Of a DNA stretch of 64,000 nucleotides, positions 1 through 11,057 are shown one piece after another. Below the pieces are notes generated by a model. That model did no database searches. It saw only the letters and a program-made list of their open reading frames with translations, and was not told the origin of the DNA. This DNA is from Lentinus brumalis (taxonomy: Eukaryota > Basidiomycota > Agaricomycetes > Polyporales > Polyporaceae): assembly GCA_001792895.1 (NCBI GenBank), contig MARA01000051.1, forward strand, positions 124,001 to 188,000. The letters run 5' to 3'. Positions within the stretch are counted from its first letter, which is position 1; each line of letters starts with the position of its first letter. Both the position numbers and the translations under genes were made by a program.

Positions 1-1523
1 GCTCTGGATATGCGGTCGCGGAGCGTTCCTGCACACATGTCCTGTACGAAACCATCAGTCAGCCTACTCATCCCAGAAGCACGGCGCGCAACGTACCATC
101 TCCATGTAGACGTTGTTGTTGTCCTCCCAAGCCGCATTCAAATTCGTCCAGAAGGGCAGACGTCTTCTGGCGGCGAGAGCCAAGCAGTTCCTCTCCGACA
201 GCAGCTCCCCCTTACGCCCGGCCACCTGTAGCACTTCGCTTTGTGCACAGTCTTGAGCGCAACGGTCTTCCCGGTACTCGTGAACGCTAAGAAGACGCGC
301 CCGAACGAGCCTTCGCCGAGCACGCCGAGGATTTGGTAGCTAACGCCGTTGTGATGAACGATGTCTGGATGAGACCTGCGGTCGCAGTTGTAGGGGTTCA
401 GAGGTAGGGCGGCCACGGGGATGGTTGCCGGTGCCCTCGACTCTTCGGCGGCTTCCACTGCATTGAGGAGAGCCGGGTTTTGCGCACCGTCCAATTCTGT
501 GGAAGAAACAGAAGCCCAGTCTTCCTGCTGCTCCTCATTGAATGACGGACCACCAGTATTGGCAGCGACGAGCGAGTTGAGAGCAGTGTGTACAGGCTGA
601 TACGAGGCAGCACAAGCATACAAGTCAGGCTCGGTGGTGACAGGTGAGTTCGGTTCAGTGGGGACAAGTCGGTCCGAGGTAGCACGAACAGATGTGGCAG
701 GCTCGGTGGCGACGGGCGAGTTCGGGTCAGTGGAGGCAACGATCGACCGCGGTGGTTCCGCCGAGACGCCGTCTGTCTGTACGGAAGCGTCCGCGAAGCG
801 TCGTGGCGGAGGGGAAGGAGAGGCCTGAGGTGCAGCTCGTGGTCCTTCGGAGGACTCATGGTCTTCTGGCGACGCGCCTTCTTGCCGGATATGTTTCAGC
901 CAGGCCATGACATGCTCGCCTGGAGCCTGTCTGTCGCTTCTCGAGCTGTCAAGGGCGTCGAAGGCCTCGTCTTTGCCAGAGCAGTCTCTTGAGCCCGAAG
1001 CGACGAGTGTGTCCCCGGTGCTGCGGCTGCCTCCGGAAGCATGCACTCCCCAGTTGACCCCGGGAGGCTTCGAGCGAGCGAAACGGATCCTGCCCCATGC
1101 GCCCGGGAGCAGTTGGTGAGTGGCGGGAAGGGCTGGGGATGGGGAAGATTCAGACTTTTCAGGTCTTCTGAAATGAAATGTCAATCGTTGAGAGAGGTGT
1201 AATAGGCAGCACTATAGAACTCACGTGTGCGTGGGGTGGCGGGTGGTTGGACGGGACACGCAGGTCAGATGCGCGCGCGGACCGATAGAGATCGCAACAA
1301 TAAGACCCAGACCATATGACGGACGTGCATGGACCAAAGAGGCGATATAGGAAGTCGGGGTACGGGGAAGGGATGTGGCCGGGATGGTGAGTTCAAAACC
1401 ACCACGGCGACAGAGACCGCCTGCACCGATGTGGCTGGGATTCCTGGTCCCGCAGCGAGAATACATCGTATTTCCCGTAGCGGAACACATAAGAGGAGTG
1501 AAGAGCTGCTGAAGCAGGGACAT
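1..1523 (-). CDS. Ser/Thr protein kinase, 5' part (runs off the left edge)
   Basis: N-terminal half of an ATP-dependent serine/threonine kinase. A long Ser/Pro/Thr-rich, probably disordered region precedes the kinase domain. The glycine-rich loop GEGSFGRVFLA lies near 300-325 and is followed by VALKTV with the ATP-binding lysine near 255. After an intron at 42-96 the reading continues YMEMDMCAGTLRDRI, the hinge and start of the C-lobe. A second intron (1168-1224) has good GTGAGT and CAG sites with a branch-like TTGAC. I chose ATG 1523 because it follows a CT-rich fungal promoter-like stretch; exon 1 between 1225 and 1523 is not well supported. Near 235 the kinase frame changes: the reading before KAK and the reading VAGRKGELLSERN after it are one base out of register with no intron between. 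This is a sequencing error or a broken gene. The catalytic and activation loops lie outside the window, so the subfamily (AGC-like by look) is a guess. Confidence 0.7.
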
Positions 1524-2340
1524 TGTGATATGGAAGAGTGGAGGGGCAGATCGTGGTGTGTGTGTGGCGGGGTGGAAGTCGGGAGAGACTGGATGAGTGA
1601 CCATAGAAAGCGAAAAAGCGCGCGTAATATAGAGAATTGGGAGAGGTAAAAGCGTGGACTGTGGCCCAGGCACGACCTCGCGGCGGCAGGTCAAGTCAAA
1701 GCGTCGGGCGGTGCATGACCGAGTGGCGTGGGTGCCCAGTTTGGGGTCAAAGCGGACGCAGGTGACGCACTCGGGCCTACGTGGCTGGACCTCAAAGATT
1801 CAGTAGAATAGTTGGGCCCTTCAATGATATGCATATTTGAGGAGCAGATGTATACCGGCTCTCGATGAGAACCTACTACTGAGTGGCATGTAGCATTGAG
1901 TCCGAATTTTGGCGGCCAGTGAGCAGCTAAAAAGGTAGGGTCTCAGTATTTGTACCACATGCAAATCGTTCAGTGTGTTTGATTGTCGCCGCCCCAACGA
2001 CTTGACGTAGTACGGAGTTGTCGTTTGACGGACACTTCTTGCTGATAAAAGTCTGAGAGCTCGTCAACTTAGCACATTTTCACACAAAACAACACCACGT
2101 ACGGCATGGCTTAACTGGATGAGGACGGCGAGACGGCGGGCTGGAGATGGCGGGGGCAGGACAAGCCGTCGTCGTCGTCGTCGACGACGACGACGACGTG
2201 TGCACTCTAACTTGCGGGCACTAGCACCGCCACATTGACTCAAGCCTACTCGTGTTACAAGCACTGATTGATCTGATCTGCCTCCTCACGTCTTTTCACA
2301 GCCATCTACCGCGATATCGAAGTACGACAGTGTGTCGAAT
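1524..2340. other. intergenic, no gene seen
   Basis: Divergent promoter space between the kinase (minus) and the esterase (plus). No reading frame here has motifs or plausible splice structure. It holds the trinucleotide palindrome listed separately. Confidence 0.6.
2167..2198. repeat. 32-bp perfect GTC/GAC palindrome
   Basis: A run of GTC triplets turns at a central TCGA into the matching run of GAC triplets. The arms of 14 bp (2167-2180 and 2185-2198) are perfectly complementary, and the centre is itself a palindrome. It could extrude as a cruciform. It lies about 140 bp upstream of the esterase start. Confidence 0.9.
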
Positions 2341-3283
2341 ATGTCCTCACCAATCTGTGTGAGTGTATTCTGGCCCGGTCTTGACAACATCAAACATCTC
2401 GTCGTGTTGTTCGTGGTCGACCTACTTATGTCGTTCTAGATAACTGATTGTCATTCGTCTTCAGTGGAGACTCCTTCTCCGCCGTTGGCTACAACTCTAC
2501 AGACCGGCATCCTTGCGTCGATCATCCTCTGGGGATCGAGTTTCCCGGCCTGACGTCTTGCGAGCGCATCGACGAAACCACAGGCGAAGTCACCCACGAG
2601 CCGAACTGGGTCGGGCACTTCGTTCATACTGTGAATGCGAAGCGTGTCGGGCACCCGATGCTAGTTTACGACTATGCGGTCAGCGGTGACACCGTCGCTC
2701 GCATGAAGTTGTGGCAGGTCGAGAAAGAATTCCTCCCGCATCTCGCGCCACACCCTGAGTGGGCGCCTTGGACGCCGTCCGACACACTCTTCATCACATG
2801 GATTGGTATCAATGACTGCACGTACAATATCCGTCTGCAGCCGTCCGCTGCTCAGCGCAGCTTCGACGACCTGTTTGCCGCTCAGAAAGAGCTCTACACG
2901 GCCGGCGCACGCAATTTCTGCTTCGTAGATGTGCCTCCTGCCCATACGTTTCCGAAAGGTGAGTCATAGCGTGTACATCGTTTCTGTACTGCTGTTGACA
3001 TGTGGAGGTAGGGCCGAAAACACCACGGGCAAAAGATGCATATGTGGCATGGAACCCTATGCTCCGCGAGCGCGTATTGCAGTTCAGCGAAGCACATGCA
3101 GACGCCACTGTGCTTATTTTCTCCTCTTGCGACCTCTTCACCCGTGTCCTCTCCGATCCCAGTTACGCTGAGGGTACTGAGCGGCAAACTCTATTTGTGG
3201 ACGGTTTCCATCCATCCTCTATCCTCCATCAGATGCTATCCACTGAATTTTTAGCATACCTTTCCAACGTCGTACTTACCTGA
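2341..3283 (+). CDS. SGNH/GDSL-family esterase (CE16-like)
   Basis: Serine ester hydrolase of about 277 residues in three exons: 2341-2408, 2465-2958 and 3012-3283 (834 coding bases, in frame). Exon 1 encodes FWPGLDNIKHLVV. Splicing joins it as LVVFGDSFSAVGYN, so the first intron falls just before the nucleophile-serine block GDS. Block III is GINDC near 2810, and the catalytic Asp/His block is DGFHPS near 3200. The family deacetylates or de-esterifies carbohydrates and other small esters. No clear signal peptide is visible: the N-terminus MSSPICVSVFWP is short and not strongly hydrophobic, so the enzyme may be intracellular or the true start may lie upstream. The first intron uses the donor GTTCGT; it was chosen because it alone restores the FGDS motif. 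Confidence 0.85.
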
Positions 3284-3958
3284 CTGCCATACATTCCCTG
3301 TAGATATGCGAAGGTTTCAGTGTGTAGATCAATCGAACAGCTTGTCGACTGAGGTCCGAGTCGACTGTGCGCTAAGTAGGCTGCTTAGTCAGCTAAGCTT
3401 GGACTTAAAGTATGTATGAGTTTCGACGACTGCGTTCAGGTTTCCCCCTTCGTTCATCATGGATCATTCCCAAGCATCCTCGAATCGAAACCTCTAGTCA
3501 GCGCTGAACATATGCTTAGGATGTCTCCACTATCGCTGTGTAAGTCGACGTCGACTTTGACCTCAATTGCGGTCGGTACCATGGCAACGCAGCCATATTG
3601 GACCTCCTCGCCGTCACAGCTTATAGCAATTGCATTGCGGTCTCGGAACACAAACCACTTCATGGTTTTGCATGCATCCAGAAGGGAGCCCCTGAGTACG
3701 CTTTGTCTCGAAGTAGCTTTGTTTCACTACTAATAGGGTGCAGGAACCCTCGGCCACGCGCCAGGTAAGCATTGTCCTCTCGACAGCCTTTCTTCTCGGC
3801 CAAAGCTTCTTGGTGGCTGGGTTCATCATGTCTGTCCGTCCTTTCCTTGCCATCACCCAACACCAACCACCCCGCACCGCTGCTGTACTGCTAACTTGCC
3901 GACTTCGCCGTCGATACCTAGTCATCTTAATCGCCAAAGACCTTGACGAATACTCTCC
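3284..3958. other. no confident gene; coding-like stretch near 3550-3760
   Basis: One plus-strand frame through about 3547-3770 reads like protein (for example NCGRYHGNAAILDLLAV), but I found no start or splice sites that join it to anything. It could be a relic exon or a small unrecognised gene. Confidence 0.35.
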
Positions 3959-4841
3959 ATGCCTGTCATCTCCCCGAGCACAAATCACATTCGCCCTTCT
4001 CCATACCGTTCCGCCGCGCCGCCGCGGAGTCCAGGACCAACGCCGGAGGAGCCTCTCCCTCAGCCGCCACCGGTAGTACTCGACGACTCTAAGGAGTCCA
4101 CACACGAACCATGCTGGGCGCTGGACGCCATCCGCTACTCGACCATCGTTGGAGCCTTCAGTCTGACCTCCGCCGACCTCAAGCTCCTCAAAAAAGTCCC
4201 TCGCGGAGACCACGAGGATGACGACCACCACGACCGACGCATCACGCGCACCCAGTCCCAGATTCTGTCGAGGCACGGACAAAGGATCGACTTCGGCTTC
4301 GGCTCATCTGGCCGCTTGAAGCACCGTGGCATGCCCATGTACGCACTGGCGAACGCACCGGAGCAGGAGCTCTACCGGAACATGAGCTCGGGCGGGACGG
4401 CGGTCATGAAGCCGTTTTCGCTGCGACAGATACGCGTGCGGTTCCTGGTACGTCTGCATCTTCTCCTCTCCGTTGTGCTGTATCCTCACCCTGCGCTTCT
4501 CGCCACAGTGGCCACTTCCACGCGGTGAGGAGCCGTCGCACGAAGCCTATGATGAGTGGGTCCGCGTGGATCCGCTGTATACCCGCGTCCAGCTCGCGAT
4601 GGCTGTGGCGCGGGTGTTCTATCGATTCGTAGAGGTGCGTTTCGGCTCATTTGTCGTCCTTGCGAATCGCCACTGACGTCCGCCGCAGGCAAACCGTCTT
4701 TATCTGTCGCAGTATCATGACTACCCGTGGCGTTTGCGGCCAGACGTCTTTTACCGAGTGTGGCTGCTTGGGCTCGAGCGGGTCGACACCAACGTGTTCG
4801 TCGCCGATTTGAAGTACGTCAAGGACTATCCGAACGAGTAA
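3959..4841 (+). CDS. hypothetical protein, three exons
   Basis: I do not recognise this protein. Three exons (3959-4447, 4509-4634, 4689-4841) give 255 residues in frame, with clean GTACGT/CAG and GTGCGT/CAG introns. The N-terminal 40 residues are Pro/Ser-rich. An acidic-His patch (HEDDDHHDRR) sits near residue 85. The C-terminal half is compact and aromatic-rich (for example QYHDYPWRLRPDVFYRVW). No signal peptide or membrane segment is seen. The start ATG has a reasonable context and follows an AT-richer region. Tightly matching introns and an intact frame argue that it is a real, maintained gene, probably of a fungus-restricted family. Confidence 0.7.
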
Positions 4842-5339
4842 GCTTCGAGACGTCCGTCCATTGTGTATCCCTAGTCTCCTCCTACCCTATCATTCCGCAT
4901 AATTCGCTTTCGTACTTGTACGACGTCCTATTATGAATGCTTTGGCATCGTCTGTATTCAATCCGCAACTAACAAGTGATTGCCTCTCTGTGGTGAGTAC
5001 CTCGACCTCCCGGGAAGGCGACGCGTTGAGTGATGTAGACTCTGCGTTTCGAGTCGACGGTATGTCCCTGCTCTGCATCTCTCGTGCCACATGCATTGAC
5101 ACTTGCTGCCCACCCCAGATAGTCCGCACAACACACGCGCCACGGGCCGCATACCCCGATAGTGCGGGAAAATTAGCCTGCTAGTATACTCGAATCCCAG
5201 TCCCATGACCGAGTGCCGGCTTCAACAACGGCATAGGAACTCTTCCGGGTTCTCACTCGGCATAGAGATCTCTGTATATCACGCAGGGAATACATAGACG
5301 TGCTCATCCTTGGTTTGTGGACACGCACCAGCAGCCCAG
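4842..5339. other. intergenic, no gene seen
   Basis: No reading frame with motifs or consistent splice sites. It probably contains the 3' region of the upstream gene and the promoter of the methyltransferase gene. Confidence 0.5.
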
Positions 5340-6473
5340 ATGTCCGACGAAGCCAAACCCGTAGCCAACTTCCGGAGGATCCTGCCTGTCGACGGCACCG
5401 AGGAGCTGCTGCAGCTCGATGGCGACCGACTCGAGTTCTTCCGGTCCACGACGGGAATCAACGACGTCGACGAGCTGAAGAAGCACATCGTCGCTGTGCA
5501 ACGTGCGGCGTACGAGGTGAGTCGGCCACAGCGGTATCCTAGCGGCAACGTCCACAGTGACTGGTGACTGCAGGCACGCCCATATCCATGCATCGTGAAC
5601 TTCAACTTTGTCAAGTAAGCTTCTGCATAAGCTTCTTGCCTGTGGCGTCCTGACGAAACTTGGCACCAGATTACGACTCTCCAGCCTTGGTACGCTCTAT
5701 GAGCAGCTGCTGGAGCTTGGAAGGTCCCGCGAGCATCCGATCCTGCTTGACGTAGGGTGCTGCTGTGCGTACTCGTCCTCGATCGCAGACAACCTTGCTG
5801 AGAACAGACTGCAGTGGGGACCGACCTCCGTAAGCTGATCGCGGATGGATACCCGCGCGACAGCGTGATTGCAACAGACGTCGTCCCAGGTGCGTCTCTC
5901 CCGTGTCTCACCTCGATCCCGCCAGTCACGTCCCCCGCCCCCGCAGAGTTCTGGGATCTCGGCCACAAGCTGTTCAACACGACCGCAGAGAGCTTCCCGG
6001 TCCCCTTCCTCCCGGGGGACATCTTCGACCCCGCCTTCCTCGAGCCGAGTCCGCCCGCGTACAGTCCGCCCCCTTCCCCGCCCCCACCGCTCTCGTCCGT
6101 ACGCACGCTGACGGAGCTGCGCGGACACGTCTCCGCGATCACCATCTGTGCCGTCTTCCACGTCTTCGAGACCGAGGCGGCGCAGCTTGAGCTCGCGCGC
6201 GCCCTCGCCGCGCTGCTCTCCCCAGCGCCGGGCTCGATGATCGTCGGGCTGCACAACGGTTTGCGCGAGAAGGGCTGGTGGCGCGGGCAGACGTTCCACA
6301 TGTTCTGCCACTCTCCGGAGAGCTGGGCGGAGATGTGGGACGGGGTCGTGTTCGCGAAGGGCTCCGTGCGGGTCGACGCGCGGCTGATCGATAAGGAGAG
6401 GCGGTATATGCAGGATGGGATGGAGAGTGTGACGCCGACGTCTGTGCTGGAGTGGTCGGTGACGAGGGTGTGA
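5340..6473 (+). CDS. SAM-dependent methyltransferase, copy 1
   Basis: Class I SAM-dependent methyltransferase of a family common in Agaricomycetes; the substrate is unknown. Five exons (5340-5516, 5574-5614, 5670-5764, 5815-5889, 5947-6473) sum to 915 bases, 304 residues. The N-terminal segment ELKKHIVAVQRAAYEARPYPC precedes the SAM-binding motif I, ILLDVGCCLGTDLRKL, which is created only when the intron at 5765-5814 is removed. VIATDVVPEFWDLGHKLF follows as motif II, and a SPESW segment lies near the C-terminus. A Pro-rich insert (PPPSPPPP) lies at about residue 180. It is paired with a paralog about 530 bp downstream in the same orientation, so the two arose by tandem duplication. Confidence 0.88.
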
Positions 6474-7004
6474 ACTCGTGCTCGGGTGCGGTGAGTCTGC
6501 TTTGTTTCCTCAGTTGCGCAAGCTCATTGGCACATGGTCCAGTGTCTTCTATTCTTGGCTGAACATCGTGGAACAGTTGACCCACGCCAATCCCGACAGA
6601 CGTATGCCGCCGAGTGCGCGGTGAGGAAGTAGAGAGGACGCGCGCACGACGTCGGCGACACGCGGACGATAAACGCGAAGCTACGGATTGGTCGGGCGAT
6701 TCCAGGTGCGAGAATGCACAGGGTCCATGACGTGTATTCCAAGGGACATCCACTATGCGCTGAACAAGCTGGAGGTTGTGTGCTCGTTTCGGGACCCCAT
6801 GATACTTCTTCCTGCGTCCCGTGGTACGTGGCATTCCGTGCCCAGCCTACTCGAGGTATGGGCGGGCGACCTTCGCAGTCAGTCTGCGCGCCTTCTCCTT
6901 TTGTCTTGACTCCCGCATATGAAAGCTCGCCATGTCAGAGGTGCGTGATTTCTTACTCTACAGCCTCCTCCTCGCCCGCTTCACTCTCCGTCATGTGGCC
7001 ATCA
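6474..7004. other. intergenic between the methyltransferase paralogs
   Basis: No independent gene seen. An alternative ATG at 6936 with a good context (CGCCATGTC) could provide a short first exon for the downstream paralog if an intron ends just before 7018, but the phase fits only with a weak donor. Confidence 0.5.
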
Positions 7005-8141
7005 ATGTCTGTCGCAGGGGCCACTCCGACGCCCAACTTCACGGCCGTCCTCCCACTGCAGGGCACGGAAGCCCTCTTGCACTTCGACGAAGACCAGCTC
7101 GAGTTCTACAAGAAGGCGACAGGAATAGACGACCTCGACGCCCTGAAGCGGCACCTTATCTCGGTCCAGCGGGAAGCGTATGCGGTGCGGCCCTACACCA
7201 CGATCGTCAACTTCTACTTCACTGAGTACGTTATTCTCTCCATGCAAGCCGAGGTTCCTCCAGTTCATGGTTGTCCTGTCACAGCCTAGGCCTCTCGCAC
7301 GTACCCGGTTATCGACGGATGATAGAGTTGGGACAGACACGCAGGAACCCTATCCTCGTGGACGTCGGATGCTGTTGTAAGTCTTCGTGAAGCTCAAGCA
7401 CGCGTCTGCCTATACTTAGCGTCCGACTCCAGTCGGACAGGACCTCCGAAAGGCTATCGCAGACGGGTATCCGCAGGAGAGCGTGCTCGGGACGGACATT
7501 GTTCCCGGTGGGTGGCACCTCGGACACAAACTCTCGTCTCCGTCCCCAGGACTGACCCGTCCGCATGCAGGGTTCTGGGACCTCGGACATAGACTGTTCA
7601 ACACGACCCAGGAGACCTTCCCCATCCCGTTCCTCGCTGGGGACATCTTCGACCCCGCTTTCCTCGAGCCCGTCCGGCCCATCTACACCGCCCCGTCGAC
7701 CGCCGCACCCGCGCTCTCCGCCGTACGCACGCTCAACGAGCTCCGTGGGCACGTCTCCGTCATCTGCGTCTGCGCGGTCTTCCACCTCTTCGACACCGAG
7801 GAGGCACAGCTGCGGCTCGCGCGTGCGCTCGCGCCCCTCCTCTCCCCGAGCCCGGGTCGATGATCATCGGATGGCACAACGGGCGGCATGAGAAGGGATA
7901 CACCGAGGGATACGCTTTGCGGATGTTCTGTCACTCTCCGGAGAGCTGGACTGCGCTGTGGGATGGCGATGTGTTTGAGAAGGGAACTGTGAGCGTCGAG
8001 GCGCGGCTTGTGGAGAAGCAGAGACGGTATATGAAGGAAGGCGTGCCCACTATCGGGATGCGGACGTTCCTGGAGTGGTCTGTTACGAGGATTTCACCTG
8101 GCGCACCGCCATCTCTGGGAGACACTACTACCCGGCGCTAA
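7005..8141 (+). pseudogene. SAM-dependent methyltransferase, copy 2, one-base frameshift
   Basis: Tandem paralog of the preceding gene. Exons 7005-7225, 7285-7376, 7433-7507 and 7571-8141 carry the same motifs (ILVDVGCCFGQDLRK, GTDIVPGFWDLGH, SPESW). The first intron of copy 1 (5517-5573) is absent here. In the last exon, copy 1 reads SPAPGSMIV whereas this copy reads SPSPGR followed by a stop at about 7861. One C is missing between 7856 and 7857 relative to copy 1. Downstream of that point the other frame continues SMIIGWHNGRHEKG to a stop at 8139-8141. The exon total of 959 bases becomes 960 (320 codons) if the missing base is counted, which supports one deletion as the only lesion. It is either a young pseudogene or a base-call error. 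Confidence 0.8.
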
Positions 8142-8507
8142 CCATGTAGGTTGTCAAACGAGTAGAAGACAAAATGTATGTAATCAAGTCGCTCTGTTGT
8201 GACTTGTTCTGTCAGGCTGACGGGCGAGTGTTGGGAGCTTGACTACGCTGGAGGTAGAATATCGTTCTTGAAGTGCTGGTTCCTCTTGATCTCAGGGCGA
8301 TTGAAAGGTTTGATCCCTATTATACGAGCTTGCAACTGTGTGCCGTTGGCGAAATCGAACCACGAGCGTGCGTAAGGTAGTTCAGAGTACGTATGTGTGT
8401 ACCAGGAGAGAGGACAAACGAGAGCATCGATGTCCTGGTCCACCGTAGGAGAAGGCCGCGTCCCATGCGCGGATCGAGCGGATGCGCAGGAGGCCGCCTG
8501 AGGTGAG
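8142..8507. other. intergenic, no gene seen
   Basis: Convergent 3' ends of the methyltransferase (plus) and the homeodomain-like gene (minus). Nothing else recognisable. Confidence 0.5.
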
Positions 8508-9697
8508 TCAGTCCGTCAAGAGCAGCGGCCTGGCCGTCCGAAGCGCATCGAAAGGGAAGAACCCGAGCCGCGCGTACACGCCACCGCGAACATCACACAG
8601 GAACTCCGCGCTCGCCTGCTGGTCTCCGAGTCGATGGCTCAGGTCCGCCAGAGTCTTGGGGAGATCACGAAGAGGAGGCACAAGGCCGGGATGTGTGAGA
8701 GCGTCTGCGAGCCGAGCAGCGAGGTCGAGCAGCCGCAGGTCGGAGGGACGGATGGCAATTAGCGGCAGAGTGACCGAAGCCGGAGTGGAAGTGGGTGTGT
8801 GGAAAGTCGGTGTGAAGGGCAAAGGCTGCGCCGGAATCGACGGGTGGTGCCAAGTATAGCTGGGCTGACGCTGCGACATCGACATCGATCAGAGACGTAT
8901 AAGGAGACGCATATATGCGTCTTACCAAGGACACTCACTAGTTCCGCCTGGGCTGCGCCGTGCGCGATCGCCAGCGGCGCATATACACTCGGGTACATCA
9001 TTGAATAAGGGTAGAAACACAGCTGGGGTTGAGCTGTGGATGAACGGTGGGGTCAGTCGAGTATGTGCAGAGAACCAGTGTGGGAATTATCGTACCGGTC
9101 GCATTCGCAAGCGTCGAATGGAACTCTGATATCGTCGGGGATATATCCTCGCTTGTGGCCGGACTCGTCTGCGTAACGGTAGTTTTGATACTCGACGAGG
9201 AGGTCACAGGCCTTGCTTTAGGTATGCGCCTCTTCGAAGATTTTCTGCTCGCGAGTAACCCCACGCGCTCCAGCCGGACATCGTCCTCGACCTTCAAGAT
9301 GTGTGCAGTGGCGCTAGCGGCAGGAGAAGCAGGACTCCAGGGCGGCTCAAGCAGGCTTGCAGGTAGCGGAGGCGGACTCAGCGACGGCTCAGGCTTGATA
9401 CGCGTCTTCGCACCACTGAAGTAGCGCTTCTGGTAGAAGTACGCGCGTACTTTCTTGATGGTGCACCACTCGCATCCCGGGAGCTGGCGGATCGCGTCCG
9501 TCAACGCCTGGAGCTGCATTGTGGTCGGATGGTAAGAAACGTTGTAGAAAAAATCTGCACGACAACGTCAGACGTCGAATACACCATACAAAGCACTCCG
9601 TGATGCACCCACTGGAAAGCATATCATACGCAGGCTGGGCCAGCCTCTTGTAGTCTCGGCGAGGCTTGAAGCCAGTGACGGATGCAGAACAGTCCAT
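8508..9697 (-). CDS. homeodomain-like protein, copy 1
   Basis: Putative DNA-binding protein with a divergent homeodomain at the N-terminus. Exon 1 (9697-9613) ends in phase 1. The intron 9555-9612 is removed to give AYDMLSNFFYNVSYHPTTMQ, helix 1 and the loop to helix 2. Helix 2 is ALTDAIRQLPGCEWC and the recognition helix is TIKKVRAYFYQKRY. The usual W48 is Y, and the DNA-contacting N51 is Q, while R53 is kept. A Pro/Ser-rich linker follows. A small exon beginning MMYPSVYAPLAIAHG lies near 9000, and the last exon (from about 8878) carries a C-terminal domain with DLPKTLADLSHRLGDQQ. The same domain is found in the plus-strand copy at 11558. Internal intron borders between 9100 and 8878 are less certain. 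A TATA box sits about 75 bp upstream. It is not placed beside the usual mating-locus neighbours, so I do not call it a mating-type gene. Confidence 0.75.
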
Positions 9698-9770
9698 ATC
9701 AGAGCGCAGAGAGGGAGGTTATAGGAAGAGAGAAAGGGCAGTGAGGTGCAGACGACCATGGCGCGACGCC

Positions 9771-9777
9771 TTATATA
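9771..9777 (-). promoter_or_regulatory. TATA box for homeodomain-like copy 1
   Basis: The minus strand reads TATATAA here, about 75 bp upstream of the ATG at 9697 and followed by a CT-rich leader, the usual arrangement in fungi. Confidence 0.6.
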
Positions 9778-9980
9778 CCTCGCCCTGGAGGAGCTCGAAG
9801 TACGATCGCCCAAAATCGTCCGTCGTCGATCCAGTGAACAGATCGACATCACGGTGTCAGTGACGTGGCATGCTACGTAGCCAAATCGGGGCTGTCGTGT
9901 GCAAAGTCGTGTGCTTCCTGCCGGGATCGTCGAGGTCCTGTGATGGAGGCAAGAAGGAAGCTTCGAATTTGTTAGCGCCG

Positions 9981-10017
9981 ACGCGTCCGTGATGTGACTG
10001 CACGCGTCGGTCACAAC
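9981..10017. promoter_or_regulatory. shared GTGA(C/T)GTG-containing motif, site 1
   Basis: An approximately 35-bp GC-rich segment with the core GCG(A/T)C(C/T)GTGA(C/T)GTG recurs near 10817-10850 and 13096-13130, all in the intergenic space around the homeodomain-like copies. The TGACGTG cores resemble CRE-type bZIP sites. A function is inferred only from recurrence. Confidence 0.35.
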
Positions 10018-10269
10018 TTGCTGACCTTTGGGCGTGCTGGTAGTGCGGGGATCGCTTTCACTGATCGTCAACAGCTCTCGTCGCGTGACTTTCTTGTAAC
10101 AGTACACTGATGAAACGGTATGATACAAGTAAGACCCACGGATCTTGCAGGCAAGCGCAGCGAACTTGAAGTCGTTGCAGACGATGCCGGGCCATCTTCT
10201 TCAGATTCCAGGGCGGACGAGCTCCGAGAACTCGCTGCTGCGGGAGAGACAAGAGTCGGCCCCTCCTCC

Positions 10270-10700
10270 TCAAGAGGCTCGGTCTCCGCTCTCTTTGCGC
10301 CGCTCCTGAGCCTGTCTGTTGGCAGAAAACCTGTACAAGTGGCTCCTCATACACCACTCACAACCGAGCAACCGGTTAATAGCGGCCACAAAATTCTAGC
10401 GCTGCTGAACGGTAGGGTAGCATGACACGGTGTCGTAGAGCGCTGCCGGCAGGAGAAAGTCAGTCTCAGCTACTGCAGTGACTGCAAAATGTGGGTGGAC
10501 GCACCGACGAATATCACGTACGCCTCCTTGTTCAGCCTGCGACGCGGCCTCGTAATAGAGAGCGAGGAGGTGGGCGGATACAAAATCAGGGGCAAAGTGA
10601 GAATCAAAGCGTTTCCTTCATATATGTGACCAAGAGAAGTTCCGAGATCGCTGCCCCTCCTCCTCCTCAACACGAAATTCGATGCCTGGTGAAGCGACAT
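10270..10700 (-). pseudogene. homeodomain-like protein, copy 3 (pseudogene)
   Basis: Degraded third copy. Exon 1 may start at ATG 10700; it ends ITRPRRRLNKEAYVIFV with a donor at 10504. The intron 10443-10504 sits at exactly the same phase-1 position as in copies 1 and 2. After it come LYDTVSCYPTVQQR, an in-frame TAG at 10398-10396, and then NFVAAINRLLGCEWC and the recognition helix RSHLYRFSANRQ. N51 is retained here, but W48 is F and R53 is Q. The frame stops again at 10270. I found no copy of the C-terminal domain. The in-frame stop between helix 1 and helix 2 makes it a pseudogene unless the sequence is wrong. Confidence 0.7.
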
Positions 10701-11057
10701 GTCACCAGTGGGGCGTGCAAGAGATAAAATCGCGCTTGGGAAGACAGGAAACACACCCGGAGGATCTCTCTGCGCACACCTCATTTTCTGGCGCAGGACG
10801 AAGCAGCGCAGCCACAGACGCGACTGTGACGTGACGGAGCGCGTCAGTCACGTGGCCGCAGTCACGATCGCGTCGCGGTCGCGTCTGCAGTGGCTCAGTG
10901 ACATCCTGCTCCTCTTCTTGATTCCCACCAAACCTGTTCGCATCTTCATAAGCAGCTGTGCTCTGCGTCAAAATCTTACCCGACATGTGCGTCGTCTTGT
11001 CGCCGTCAAACGAGTCATCGACAGCGATCGGCGACTTGGCGGACGCGCGATTGACCT

